DNA of 64,000 nucleotides from NCBI GenBank assembly GCA_030386875.1, contig CM059563.1, positions 10,000,001 through 10,064,000 of the forward strand, given 5' to 3'. Shown piece after piece: positions 34,401 through 46,274 of this stretch. The notes under the pieces were generated by a model. The model ran no database searches, was not told the origin of the DNA, and saw nothing but the letters and a program-made list of their open reading frames with translations. Every line of letters begins with the position of its first letter. The stretch's first letter is position 1. Source of the DNA: Morinoia aosen. Lineage: Eukaryota; Arthropoda; Malacostraca; Amphipoda; Talitridae. A program made the position numbers and the translations under genes.

Positions 34401-34979
34401 TATGCTGGCTGAACAAATTGACGTTTGTCTGGCTTGTGTAGCATGCGTGTAGAAGTGTACAGACCACTTGCTCATTGCTCTCATCACCGCTAAGCACTTC
34501 GGCTTGAAGGGGGGGGGGATCATTTATTAGAGGGATAAAATTTGAGGAATTAAATTTAAATGTTAAAAACCTGTGAGATTGTAAAATTGATGTCAGATTC
34601 CTTTGATACCTCGCCAGTTAATAACAAAAATGGCTTCACATTTAGATGATGAACTCATGAAATTTTTGTCGCCTAAACGATTGGTCTAAAATTAATTACG
34701 TATTAATTAAATTTTGCCAATGTGTGATACGCTTTAAAAAAGTTAATTCTTTTTTTAACTTCAGCTCTACCGTATTTTATTTTCATCGTAGAAGTTGCCA
34801 CCCATTATGAAAGCAGAATTCAGGTGTCTATGAACGCTCCCAGGAGGTAGATATAAAAGACTTCGAGTGATGGGTTGTGTTGGTCTTTCTCTTATTGAAA
34901 TATCGATTTATTTTTATTTTTTCAGAGCATCACATCTGCCGGTTAATGCTTTTTTCATTACTTGTTATTTTTTTTAAAT
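31498..34979. other. FANCD2 intron 4; candidate 5' region of the nested gene
   Basis: No secure exon. Stretches at 33040-33180, 33480-33610 and 34010-34130 are clearly richer in CpG than their surroundings and could be promoter or 5' exon sequence of the antisense gene, which needs exons to the right of 31497. A G-run lies at ~34508. Confidence 0.35.
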
Positions 34980-35170
34980 TTTGTTTCTTAACTTCTTTCA
35001 TTGCTGCTGTTTCTAGGCGTAGGTGTAAGGGGACAACTTCTGTATAGTTTCGCTGTCCTCTTAATTCTATGCAAAATGGTGCTTTCCTACTTTCTCTCTT
35101 GGGAATATTTCCCTTGTGATGGTCAAGAAAGCTTTCACTAACTACATTTAGTCTAGAGGTTGAATGTATC
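34980..35170 (+). repeat. ~350-bp retroposon family, partial copy
   Basis: Only the right half is recognisable: TCTATGCAAAATGGTGCTTT, CTACTTTCTCTCTTGGGA, then a tail with CTAACTACATTTAG. Confidence 0.4.
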
Positions 35171-35208
35171 TGAATGGGTCAGTTGTTTACTTGAATCGCA
35201 AATTAATA

Positions 35209-35366
35209 AGGAACTTAAAAACGAGGAAAATTCCAAGGAAATTAATTACATAATTTCCGACAAAATGATTTGTACTTTTTGGAACCGATGATTTAGCTGG
35301 ACTCAGAAACGTTTTCTCATTAAATACGATTAATTTTCTGAGAATTTTCCTCGTTTTCAAGTTCCT
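35209..35366. mobile_element. Small palindromic MITE
   Basis: AGGAACTTAAAAACGAGGAA at the left and TTCCTCGTTTTCAAGTTCCT at the right form inverted arms of a ~158-bp element. A related truncated copy (AATGAGGAAAATTCCAAGGA) lies near 18388-18480. Confidence 0.7.
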
Positions 35367-35378
35367 CGGCCCCCCATA

Positions 35379-35790
35379 GATACAACTGTTGTATCTATGG
35401 GAATTAGCGCTCCCAGGGAGACTATGTGGGGGCCCGAGCTAAAGGTTAGGTAGGCTTCCTTTTTGTTGAAATGAATAGGTTTTTGTTTTGTTACGGACCA
35501 TCTTTTTTCGGGTCACTGCTGTCCTGTTTTTCAGCACCTACTTCTTTCTTCTTCAACTTTGATTTTGTTTCATGAACTTCTTTCTCATCTCACTGTTTCT
35601 ATGCCCTTTCTGCATGGATTCCGCGTTCCCTTGACTTTTGACTAGTTTTTTTTAACACGTTTTCAGGTTGATAATGACCCTGGAGGTCCATACTAAATGG
35701 TGCCTTCTTCCTTCCTCTCTTTGGATCTCATTCGTTGAGGATAGGGAGGCTTAAACTAACTAATAAACTAAACTAATAGTTCCTCGTCTA
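35379..35790 (+). repeat. ~350-bp retroposon family, full-length copy
   Basis: Full-length members start with the palindrome GATACAACTGTTGTATC and GGAATTAGCGCTCCCAG, continue with GGGCCCGAGCTAAAGGTTAG, AATAGGTTTTTGTTTTGTTA, ACCATCTTTTTTCGG, CACTGCTGTCCTGTTTTTCA and CTAAATGGTGCCTTCTTCCT, and end in a (TAATC)n-like tail (CTAACTAATAAACTAAACTA). Target duplications of 11-13 bp at other copies indicate retroposition. No RT frame; a SINE-like or 5'-truncated element. A tRNA-derived head is not evident. Confidence 0.75.
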
Positions 35791-37074
35791 GAGGTTGTGA
35801 TCATTGATTGTCTCTCCAGTTTAAGAACGTCATTTACTACTCAATTGCTGCTATTTTACACCCCGCGTCCATTGCGTGTGTGATGGCTACGTTCTGCTCG
35901 ACATTCAGTCATGATGGAATTTGCTCTGTTGTTTTGCTTTGTTGAGAGTGTGAGCTGTACAGTCGTCCCGCGCACCTGTCTAGAGCTACCAGCCATCAGA
36001 TGTTTCGTGATTCAATGTGAAACGTAGGAAAATGGACAAAATTATTTACTTAAGTCTGGGATACGTCATATTTCTGCCATTCCACCATAGTTCTCGGTTG
36101 TTGGGTCTTGTTGTTGTCTTGCGGGTGTCTTTGTTTGTTGGGTCTTAGTGATGCGTGTCTCTTATTGGGTCTCCTCCTTTCGCCACGCAGTCGTTGTTGA
36201 AATTAGAAGTATTAAGTTGAGTGATATTTTGCCGCATGCCTCGCTGGGTTGCTGTACCTCGGTGAACTTAATGAAAGTAGGACTACTGCGCCTCTGGCTC
36301 TCTCGCTTAATCATGCGTGGAGAGGTTGTGCGTCATTGCGCATGCACGAGACATCTTGTGTTGCTGCATCGCTTCGGCAATTTTTTGTGTTACGAGCAAA
36401 GCGTGCGCTGTAGATTGTGTGCCAAGTGTTGTAGAACTCGGTTCAACGAGGCAAATTTTTAGCCTGTTATTGTCACTGTGTATGTCATAATCCACTTCTT
36501 TAAACAGCTTTAAAATACTTTATCTCTCGTCAAATTTGTGCTCAGTGTTCTCTGAAGTTCTCTGTCGAGCGTCACTGCCGTCTTGCGTCATTCTGATGTC
36601 ATTGACAGCCTGATGCCCGCTCCAGTCAGAAAGCGGTTGTTGTAATAACGGTATAGTGAGCGAAGAAATCTAGAAAGGGATGATTATCATCTAACAGAGA
36701 ACTGTTACTTTTCGCATCAAAATGACGGAGATGTATTTTTCCTGCGTTCAAGGTGGATGGAAGGAAAAGTGTGGCTCGTTCCTGATAACGTGCGCTCGAG
36801 TTGTTCAGGACTGTCAGTGGTTGGCACGCGACTGCTGCCTGCAGCTGACGGGTGTTGTGGTCGTATGACACGGGCAGGGTTGCCACATTGGCCATTTTTG
36901 TGACCAAAGTCCTGCATTTTTTTTTTTTTGCAAATAAGATTAAACTATAAGCGCCCCTCAGCATTTGGCAGCAACTAAAGTTTTCAAGGTCAGGATGTTT
37001 CCAAATGAAATCTGCCAAAAACCAAATGATATACGCCGCTTAAGACCGAGCCAGAAGATGTTTATGGTGTAAAA
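35791..37074. other. FANCD2 intron 4, no gene seen
   Basis: Mixed unique sequence. Short open frames lack splice or protein support. A segment near 36085-36165 (GTGTCTCTTATTGGGTCT) recurs at 39920-39970. Confidence 0.45.
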
Positions 37075-37498
37075 TGAAAAGGAGAACCAAGGCGTACATA
37101 AACATTTTTACTTGTAAACGTTTCGGAAAATCTGGTTTCCATCATCAGTACTGAAAATGAAGTAACAGATAAAAAATGAAATTAGATGTCTACTACAATA
37201 AGAGAACTACTAGTAACCTCAATAAACATTAAAAATAAAATGCGAGTATAAACAAAAAAAGGGACTGCTAAAAACTATAATCGCACACCTACACACACAC
37301 ACACTCACACACCCACACGGACACTAAAAATTATAGGCATACCTAAGCTGTTGGGGCAATGTGTAAGTTCTCTTATGGTAGTAGACATCTAATTTCATTC
37401 ATATCTGTTACTTCATTTTCAGTACTGATGATGGAAACCAGATTTTCCGAAACGTTTACAAGTAAAAATGTTTATATCCGCCTTGGTTCTCCTTTTCA
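37075..37498. mobile_element. Inverted-repeat element (~424 bp)
   Basis: Arms of ~136 bp (37075-37210 and 37364-37498) are inverted copies. They include AAACGTTTCGGAAAATCTGG, ATCATCAGTACTGAAAATGA and TTAGATGTCTACTAC. The loop holds a short (CA)n run (37290-37315). Confidence 0.78.
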
Positions 37499-37991
37499 CT
37501 CAGAAATTTTGTCAAAAAAGAGCAGCCGTCCACCTAGTGCTTTGCGGCCTGGCCCAGCCAGCCAAGCTCTGGCGTCTGAGGCAACGCTCTCGCAGGAATT
37601 TCCTGTTCTAATGCCGCTCAACTTGGCTCATTTGGCTGTATTTTTACCTGCGCTCGTAGCTTTATCTTAGAAGGTTTTATCACTATTGTTTACTTTGTAT
37701 TGTTTCTTGGCTTTTAGAATTAGGTTTGTGGCTTTGCGGAGGGTTCATTTTATCTTACTTTTTTTAAAACTCGAAATAATGCGACAGGAAAAATGATGGT
37801 TATAAATTGTTTACTTTTGAAAATCTATTGATCGCACGTTTTTATCAATTTATTTGTGCATTATGTCTTGCTACTGATTTCTTGGTTGGGTCTCCGTCGA
37901 CTTCAACAGCAGCAGCTTCACAGCTAGTTGCGTTAGGGTACTTCAAACAGGAATTTTGTCGTATGTTTTCTTATAAAAGGCTCCCTCAGTG

Positions 37992-38375
37992 ATATACAAC
38001 TATCATATCTTTTGGAATCATCGCTCCCATTGGGGAGAAATGAAATTTTGCACTGAAAGTTAGATAGGCCTTCCTTTTATTGGGATAGAAATTTTTGTTT
38101 TGTTACGATTTTACGGACTATCTTTTTCGGTTCACTGCTCTCCTTTTTTTTCTATACTTTTACTCATCGATTTTAGTCCTGTTTCACAATTTTCTTTCAA
38201 TCGTGTTGCTTCCATACGCAGTATTTGGGAAACGCATATTATGCAGTGATTACTTGTCCCTTTAATTTTACACTAAATGGTACTTACCTCTTCATCTTAA
38301 AAACGCCTTTGATGTAGTTAGGGAGGCTTAACGTACTTATCTTATCTAATCTTCTATATCTTCGACTAGCAATTA
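37992..38375 (+). repeat. ~350-bp retroposon family copy
   Basis: Diverged full-length copy: TACAACTATCATATC, ATCGCTCCCATTGGGGAG, TTTTTGTTTTGTTACG, CTAAATGGTACTTACCTC and tail TTATCTTATCTAATCTTC. Confidence 0.65.
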
Positions 38376-38644
38376 CTCACTCCTACGGTATGAATTCCAC
38401 AGGTCAGTTTATATAGTTCTCATAACAGCTGAAGGTTTTAGTTACACTCAGGTTATCGAATATATAGCAATTGACTATCCTTTCTCGATGATTGATGGAA
38501 CAAGCCTGCTAGCACTTGATATTAGGGCTGATGTTACACTCTGGTCTGTAGTGGCCGCACGCGTGCCTCGTTCCGTCACCGAGGTCGCCAGTTTGGCCTT
38601 TTTCTGACCTCAATGACCAGTTTAATTTATTTTGTTTCGTTACT

Positions 38645-38900
38645 CGTCGACTACCCATTGGGACATACGTGTACCGCTAGGTAAATTACTCATTTGCACA
38701 CCGGCATAAATGAACAGCATTTCAATTATTTCACCACCATGTTCAAATTGATTTTTAGCATACGAGGTAAAATACTATCGTGTAACTATATTTTTCACAC
38801 TTTTAGAAAGGATAAAAGCGGACTCGAGTAGTACAGTCGGTTTTTCAATTCTGCTACTCACAACCTAACCGAGCCAACTGTAGCAACCACACAAACGTAG
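38645..38900. repeat. Dispersed repeat related to the TTAA element at 18482
   Basis: Shares ACCCATTGGGACATACGTGTACC-like sequence, CATTTCAATTATTTCAC, CATACGAGGTAAAATA and GGATAAAAGCG with 18482-18733. A further partial copy lies at 40065-40150 (AAAGCGGATTCGAGTAGTAC). No intact ends were found. Confidence 0.6.
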
Positions 38901-39157
38901 AACTTGAATTACTTGCAAATGAATTTCGATGAATCACTTGCGATTCTTGGTTGCAGTTTTTTTAATAATCTGGAAATTTTGAGAATGGGAAGGAATGATA
39001 GTAATATTCGTACCTGAATGTAGGCATTCTTTTCCACGGTTGTTCGATAAAATATGACAGCGCATACTTGGAATGGAAGCAGATCATGAAAATGAAAATT
39101 GAATTTCGAATTATGAGGCAACTTTCTTTGGACGCGGTTTATTTTCTTTGTTGTAAG

Positions 39158-39258
39158 TTTGATTTATTTATTTATGTATTTTATTTCATTTATTTATGTA
39201 TTTTATTTCATTTATTTATGTATTTTATTTTATTTATTTATTTATTTTTTTTTTTTTT
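39158..39258 (+). repeat. ATTT-rich short tandem repeat
   Basis: About four copies of a 24-bp unit (TTTATTTATGTATTTTATTT plus CATT) ending in a poly-T run. Confidence 0.85.
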
Positions 39259-39480
39259 GAGAGAAAACTTGGACTCCGAAATCTTACAAGTTTGAAGTGA
39301 TTCTCGACGCCGGGCCTAAATAGGTACGGCATTTGACTCGGAATTTAATGTCATGAAATATGTAAATTGAGACTCGGTTGTTGCGGACTCGTAACTTTTA
39401 GTAGTTTTGTTCAAGTAATGGAGTATTTCAACTCGTTGCGCTCATCTCAAAGGGATGTTTCGCACCTGTTGTTGGGTGCA

Positions 39481-39696
39481 CCTACTGTTGTCCTGTTTTT
39501 CAGCACTTACTACTTTCTTCTTCAACTTTGATCTTGTTTCATGAACTTTTTTCTCATCTTACTGTTTCTATGCCCTTTCTGCATAGATTCCGCGTTTCTT
39601 TAACTTGATACTAAATAGTGCCTTCTTCCTTCCTCTCTTTGGATCGCCTTTGTTGCGGAGAGGGAGGCTTGAACTAACTAATAATCTAATCTAATC
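39481..39696 (+). repeat. ~350-bp retroposon family copy with 11-bp target duplication
   Basis: A 5'-truncated copy starting CCTACTGTTGTCCTG and ending CTAATAATCTAATCTAATC. TGTTGGGTGCA is repeated on both sides (39470-39480, 39697-39707), a duplication typical of target-primed retroposition. Confidence 0.8.
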
Positions 39697-41689
39697 TGTT
39701 GGGTGCAGCTTCTTGACCTCACACTTCTCTGCGACTCTACGATCCATCAACAGTTATAAAAACCTGTGCGCAAATTATGCAGTGCCTCTTGCTTATTTAT
39801 TTGCGTCGTAAAAACACTGGGACCGCATGCTCAGTGAAGCACTTGCTCCAGCTGCGACTGGTAGCTGGAGGGTGCCTTCTTTATTGATGGATGGTTCTCC
39901 TACGCGAATGTAACACGTGTCTCCTGTTGGGTGTGTGTGTGTGACGCGTGTCTCTTATTGAGTCTTTGTGGCGTTTGTGACGTTGATGATGTATCTCTGA
40001 CGCTTTGATTTTAGTTATCTGGATGATTGCAATTGTTCACTTTTGTACACTTTTTTTTGTACACTTTTAGAAAGGATAAAAGCGGATTCGAGTAGTACAG
40101 TCGGTTTTTCAGTTCTGCTACTCACAACGTAACCGAGCCAACTGTAGTTATCTGGATGATTGCAATTGTTCAAGTAATTTAATTCGGAATAGGAATGATT
40201 GTATGTTAGTGATACTCGCATTGCCATTACACCTGTTTTTTTTTACGTTTCGTAGCACAAGGAACTAGATAGATGTTAGGAACATGCATTGATGTGTTTT
40301 GCATTTGTTCAAAAATTTCCAATGTATCAATTTACCGCACTGTGTAGCGTGCAGTGAGCGCTGACCCTGTTAGTGCGCTTTCACGCCTTCGTGGCTTGGG
40401 CTTCTTTTTGTGTTTTATGGATTAGCTCGCTTAGATTTCTGCACAGACTGGCTGATACCTCGTCATCTGATCTGGGGCGGATTTTTAAATATTTCACCCG
40501 GCTGTTGCAAAAACCGAAACAATTGGCAATTTAACAGGAATGCCAAACGTGTGCACAAATTTTATTGGGAAACGGCAAAATTATGAGGGTCTTGGCCTAA
40601 AAAAACACTCAAGGTCATGTGAACTTTTACTGCTGGCTGTACTACTACGGCAACGTGAAATGTTGAAAATCTGACCCCAGATTATCAAGATGTACTTCAC
40701 GGAAATTTGAAAGTTCTAATTCCAGTGAGAATTGCACAATTTTGTTCATTACGCGTCGTGTTGCCGGTTCATGAGAAGTGCCATGGCTGCCTGTTGCGTC
40801 TGAGGTTGCTCAGAGTTTTTTTCTGCTAATTTCTGAGCGGTAAAGGTGATCGGTGATCGCTACTGAAGTGATCGGTGATCGCTACTTGCTCTCTCTCTTC
40901 CTTCTTTTTGCAGCTGTCGCTTCGATGATGTTTCTCTCGCTAGCTGAATCGTGGTTATTGTGTTCCTCAGCGAGGGGATGGTGTTTGACAAAAGTGTTCT
41001 TGTAATGAATAAGTTCACGCATCAATACTAATTTTTACAGTTGTAACGCGGAATTCGACGAGGGAGTGAAGGGAAGGGCTTATTATTATTTGATGCCTTC
41101 AACTTTACACTCGTGTAACCATAATGATGTATCTTCGTCAGAGGCCGCTTTCTTTGTAGCTCAGTTATCAGATTGGCTCTTTTCAAGATAAAATTCTTTT
41201 TTTTTGCTTAGCGGTTTGTATGGCATAATTTTATCTGCAAACGACCTAATTAGAGAAAATTGGCCAGAAAGAATATACAATATGGCCACCCGGCTATAGG
41301 GCGTGATCTGCCTCTGTTCGTAGTAAAGGCAGCTTGCACCGCTTTCAGTACAGACAAGTGCTATCTCCAGGCGCGCTGCAGATACAAACCTTATCTCTAA
41401 AGCTTTTTGTGCACTACGGTGCCTTGGTTGCTCTAAAGCGGGTTGTGGCCAGGTTGCCCCGTCGAGACAAGGCTTTAGTTTATTTTTTGGCAAGCTTCAG
41501 TTTTACGGTTGGTGTTTTTTTGCCAGGTTTAGGGTTTTTAACAGACTTTTGGTTCTTTTCCGGCTTCAGTTTCTTATCCGGCTCTGGTTTCTTGATGGAA
41601 TTAAATTTTTATCAGGCTGCAAATTTTAAGCCTGAGTTTTTTGGCAAGCTTTAGTTTTTTAGCTGGCTTAGTGTTCTGAATAGTCCGTT
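39697..41689. other. FANCD2 intron 4, no gene seen
   Basis: Contains a partial dispersed repeat (40065-40150) and, from ~41480, increasingly clear degenerate relatives of the 19-bp minisatellite. No exon supported. Confidence 0.5.
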
Positions 41690-42335
41690 GTTTTAGCAGG
41701 TCATAGTTTATTTAGCAGGTCATAGTATTTTTAGCAGGTCTTAGTATTTTTAGCAGGTCATAGTATTTTTAGCAGGTCATAGTATTTTTAGCAGGTCATA
41801 GTATTTTTTGCAGGTCATAGTATTTTTAGCAGGTCATAGTATTTTTAGCAGGTCATGGTATTTTTAGCAGGTCATAGTATTTTTAGCAGGTCATAGTATT
41901 TTTAGCAGGTCATAGTATTCTTAGCAGGTCATAGTATTTTTAGCAGGTCATAGTATTTTTAGCAGGTCATAGTATTTTTAGCAGGTCATAGTATTTTTAG
42001 CAGGTCATAGTATTTTTAGTGGGTCATAGTATTTTTAGTGGGTCATAGTATTTTTAGTGGGTCATAGTTTTTTTAGTGAGTCATAGTTTTTTAGTGGGTC
42101 ATAGTTTTTTTAGTGAGTCATAGTTTTTTTTAGCAGGTCATTGTTTTTTTAGCAGGTCATTGTTTTTTTAGCAGGTCATTGTTTTTTTAGCAGGTCATTG
42201 TTTTTTTAGCAGGTCATTGTTTTTTTTAGCAGGTCATTGTTTTTTTAGCAGGTCATTGTTTTTTTTAGCAGGTCATTGTTTTTTTTTAGCAGGTCATTGT
42301 TTTTTTTTAGCAGGTCATAGTTTGTTTTAGCTGGC
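41690..42335 (+). repeat. 19-bp minisatellite in FANCD2 intron 4
   Basis: About 32 copies of TTTTTAGCAGGTCATAGTA occur in three consecutive variant blocks: AGCAGGTCATAGTATTTTT to ~42010, AGTGGGTCATAGT to ~42125, then TTTTTTTAGCAGGTCATTG to ~42310. Degenerate relatives (CAGGCTTTAG, GGCTTCAGTTT) flank it from ~41480 and to ~42410. Each unit contains CAG|GTCATAG, which resembles a donor. Confidence 0.95.
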
Positions 42336-43309
42336 TAAGTTTTTGACAAATCAGTTTTTGAGTAGGTAAGGTTTTAGCAGGCTTAGTTTTTTGGCAGGCT
42401 TTAGCCTCTGGCGAATTGAGTGCCTGGTTTATCTGTGTAATAGTGGTGATCAGAACTCACCGTCGCTCGCGATACTGAAGAGCCCCTCCTCCTGAGGCGG
42501 AGATGCCTAATCTGATCTCTGACGAGCACAAGCCTAGAGCTCGAAGTGATGACATCCTCCCATTTCTTGCTGCTGTCATGCGTGTGACGCAGGCCTCAAG
42601 TGGACAGTGGGCTCGTGTTCTGTGCTCAAATGAGCAATTCAGCTGCGCCACAAAGTGATAATCTTTGGTTTCGAGTGAGCTCGAGGTTAACATGTCTCGC
42701 TACATGCAGCCTGCGTTGGTCTCTCATCAGCTGATTAGCCACTTGGTTATTGTCCGAATTATCTTCCTTGAGCTCTTTTCTGCCCTAGTGGCTTGCTCAA
42801 TCTGAATGTGTTAACAGCTTTAGTCATTAGTCGTAAAATTTGTACGGCCTTGTTTTTCTGATTTTTTTATTAGATATAATTTTTCGTTCCGCATTCAAAT
42901 ATTGGTCGTAGCCCATATAATGCCGACAGTGTTGGTCAAATAACTGGTTGTTTTCTCAGAAAGTGTCCGGATATTTTAAAAAGTTTTCTTTTTCTTTATA
43001 ATTTACTATTAGATGAGGGATTCTAGGATCAGATGTATAATGCAATCATATACATGTATGTGATTTCCTAAGAACACATGTGGAACGAAAGTTATTACAA
43101 AACCTCCAAAACAACAGAACCAAATATTAAGCGGATGGTTGTAAATCTGTGTTAAAACAGCAAAACTAGTTCTCAAACTAACCAGTGATGACAAAAATCG
43201 TAAATGCGACTCGGTAAACATTTTTTCTCGATTTAATATCATGTACCATTGGACAAAATATATGCTACATCAGTTGTTTTCGAAAACCGGATGTTTCGCC
43301 TGTCATCAT
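42336..43309. other. FANCD2 intron 4, no gene seen
   Basis: The degenerate right edge of the 19-bp array is followed by AT-rich sequence. A GC-richer block at 42460-42690 has short frames with no recognisable product. Confidence 0.5.
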
Positions 43310-43676
43310 GGCGAACAGAGAGCAGGTGTCTAGAGATCCGAAATCGAAAATAAGTGGAAAATATAATTGTAATGACTCAAACTGAAACGTCTGTCAACTA
43401 CTAAATGCGTTACGGTCCAAAGTTCGTGATACTGTATCTAAATTCAGAAATTGTGATAGCAAAATCAACCGTTCTCGAACTGGCCGACCGACGTTAGTTC
43501 GTAAGAACAAGCTGAAAAGTTTCCAGACAAGTCATTCCAAACTTGATTTATTCGTAAAAATATTGAAGGTCCGTTGCATGAGCCAGGTGTGAATGTCAAT
43601 CTTTTTAGTGTCCGACGTCTTGCACAGGGCTAACTTCAATGGACGCCGTACCCATTATGGATGCCACTGTTGAACC
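43310..43676 (+). pseudogene. Tc1-like transposase N-terminal fragment
   Basis: Fragments in two or three frames match the paired HTH part of Tc1 transposases: SKFRNCDSKINRSRTGRPTL, LVRKNKLKSFQTSHSKLDL and RRLAQG or LHRANFNGRRTHYG. Stops and frameshifts are present. A copy of the + strand retroposon abuts it at 43678, and C-terminal Tc1-like sequence occurs 1.5 kb further on. Confidence 0.62.
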
Positions 43677-43677
43677 C

Positions 43678-44015
43678 CTGAGGGGGATACAACTATTGTA
43701 TCTACGGGAATTAGCGCTCCCAGGAGGACAATGTGAGGGCCCGAGCTAAGGGTTAGGTAGGCTTCCTTTTTGTTGAATTAGAATAGGTTTTTGTTTTGTT
43801 AAGGACCATCTTTTTTCGGTTCACTGCTGTCTTGTTTTTCTGCACCTACTATTTTCTTCTTCAACTTTTTCTTGTTTCATGAACTGTTTTCTTAGCTTAC
43901 TGTTTCTGTGCATAGATTCCGCGTTCCCTCGACTCCATACTAAATGGTGCCTTCCTCCTTCCTCTCTTACAACATCTTTGTCGGGGTTAAAGGAGGCTAA
44001 AACTTTCTTATATAA
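43678..44015 (+). repeat. ~350-bp retroposon family copy
   Basis: Starts AGGGGGATACAACTATTGTA directly after a Tc1 fragment and has GGGCCCGAGCTAAGGGTTAG and CTAAATGGTGCCTTCCTCCT. The tail is AACTTTCTTATATAATAATA. Confidence 0.75.
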
Positions 44016-44099
44016 TAATAATGCCAATATCGAAACCTTGCTCTTAAAAGCCGGCTGAAGTTCGTTGTAAAAACTTAGAGGAACCTCATTAGGATAGTA

Positions 44100-44255
44100 T
44101 ATGTATCATTTACGCGGCGGGTCTTGTGTGGGAGCTCACGTGCTTAGATTCCTCGTCCTCTTAAATCCATACTAAATGTGGTGCATTCATTCTTCGTTTC
44201 TTTAGAACATTTGTTTTGGTTAGGGAGGCTCGAACTGGCTTATATAATTTAACAG
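44100..44255 (+). repeat. ~350-bp retroposon family, right-half fragment
   Basis: TTAGATTCCTCGTCCTCTTA, CATACTAAATGTGGTGCATT and GGTTAGGGAGGCTCGAACTG correspond to the right half of the family. Confidence 0.55.
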
Positions 44256-45179
44256 GTCTTACGAATCATGGTTTCTTCTCGAGGCATAATGAGGTGCGTA
44301 GGCTAGACACATTCCACTCGTAGCAGTGATTTTTTATTCCTATAGACACGTACTCGTGGAATAGACTTGAGGAATGTGCCAAGGTTATTCTTCTATATCG
44401 CTTCAACTTAGTTAAGAAAAATAACAAAAGATTAAAGCAGGTTATCAGTCTGAGAGGCCGCACCACTGGACTGAAGTGAGAAGTTGAAAAATATGTAATT
44501 TTAGTCTTTCTGGTTTTAGGTATTTGATGCTAAATTTTGGTTGTGTTTCACACGTGTTCTTGAAATTTTAAATACATGCGCGTGTTTACATAATGTATTT
44601 TGTTCTCGAATTTCAATATCTTATCTCTAATTATTTCTAAATTATGTTCCAAAATAGTTTTTCGAGGCGTCTTGGCAGCTTTGATTTCAGTTGTGGAAAG
44701 ACTCGAGGAACTAACCATCACTTTCATTTCCACTTTCATTTTTCAGTTTTGTTCCCTTTTTACTTCCCGTTGACATTATCAGATTATCAGCAATCATATT
44801 ATTCTTTTACTTGAAACGGACACTGAGACAGGCACCCCCAACTCAACATTTCGGGGGGGGGGGAGGCCGTGCCGCCGTTGTACCTTTGTTTTTGACATAG
44901 TCTTTGAGTAGATTTGAATAGTTCTTTATCTTTTTTCTTTGCTGTTGCAAAGTATGATGAACATTGGGGGGGTTAGAAACCGAAGCAGAAAGTGGGTTTC
45001 TATTTGGTAAAAACATATAATACGTAGTTAAATTAAACTATAAAGATTTTTTAATATAACAATTTTCAACATCATGGCGTTCGATGTTTTTTTTGTAAAT
45101 TAATAGGACTGGTGGCTTCTTGGTCACCCTGTGTTCGCCCAACTTTATTTCTGATGTAATTTAAAAATTTTGAGCTCAA

Positions 45180-45530
45180 GCATCAAGTACAGTACAGAAG
45201 CATCCCGAACGTCAAGCACAGTGGAGGCAGCATTATGGCGTGGGACTCTTTTATTGTGTATGGGAACTTCACATCAATGATAGAAAAATGGATTGCTGCA
45301 TGTGCACGCAATACTTCAGCAGAAGCTGTTTCCGAGCACAAGAAAATAATACGGCCTGTTCAAGGAGACCTTTAGCAAGACTATAGTCTCTTAACATACG
45401 GGGCCAATGCCAAAAGGATAGTTCGCAAATAAGAAAACAAGTGGCCTGTGGCTTGGCCAGCCTTACCTCAATCCTAATAAAAATTTGTTGCGATTATTCA
45501 AAACTGTTGTACTAAAAAAAGTTCGAAGAA
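45180..45530 (+). pseudogene. Tc1-like transposase C-terminal fragment
   Basis: NVKHSGGSIMAWDSF matches the very conserved VKHGGGSIMVWGCF block of Tc1 transposases. Degraded sequence follows, with LNPNKNLLRLFKTV resembling the LNPIENLW motif around the third catalytic residue. Stops are present. It may be the other half of the element represented at 43310-43676, split by later insertions. Confidence 0.65.
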
Positions 45531-46274
45531 CCTGGCTGATTTCACGATTTACTACATGTAAGAATGAAATAAAGTACAAATGAAGTGTGAATAGTTAGTG
45601 TCCAGTTACAATAAACGTCTCCATGCTTTTGCTGCAAATAAATGTCACGTCCCTGATGCTGAAGATTTATTTTTAGTTTCGGCCAAATGTTTTTGTACCA
45701 TCCATTTTGGTCAGTTGATTTTCTAATGGTCAGGAAATTTATTTGTTCTATGGTAATATTCTGGTTATGTTCTCTGTTGTTCTCTTTGTTTTTATTCGAT
45801 GTTACTAATATGTTCACTGAAATACCTGTATTCATCAGTCCAAAGCAGAACATTGAATTTTCAAATAACATTTAATGAGTTGTGTTAATACTTACACATG
45901 TTCGGGCACTCTAGTTGAGTAAAAATTCCTTCTTGGTTGCGTACTGTGGATGACGTTTCTTCTCCATTATTTATTTTTTAGTTTCATGTGCTCATCGATG
46001 ATGAAGATTTCTTATCACAAGATGGCGTATTGAACCCATAACCGACTGTCTTGAGATATCCCTTATAGGCTATTTAAACATTCTGGACCGGCCATGGGGT
46101 TCCTTGTGTTCCTTTTTAATTTTGTACACACCTATTTTAGTTATTTAATAGTAACTAAAATTGGAAAATTTACTTCGTATTGAAAAAGTACAAAAGCGGT
46201 TAAAGGTGAAAAAATAAACCTAGCGTAACCTTGAATTGATGAAAAAACACCCATGAAGAGTTAAGTAGATTTAA

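Noticed and set aside
41690-42335. Possible CRISPR-like array
   Set aside because: There are no unique spacers: the whole unit repeats, and the sequence is a eukaryotic intron.
45542-45871. Minus-strand 109-codon frame
   Set aside because: AT-rich with Asn/Ile bias and no family resemblance; it overlaps the tail of a Tc1 fragment region.
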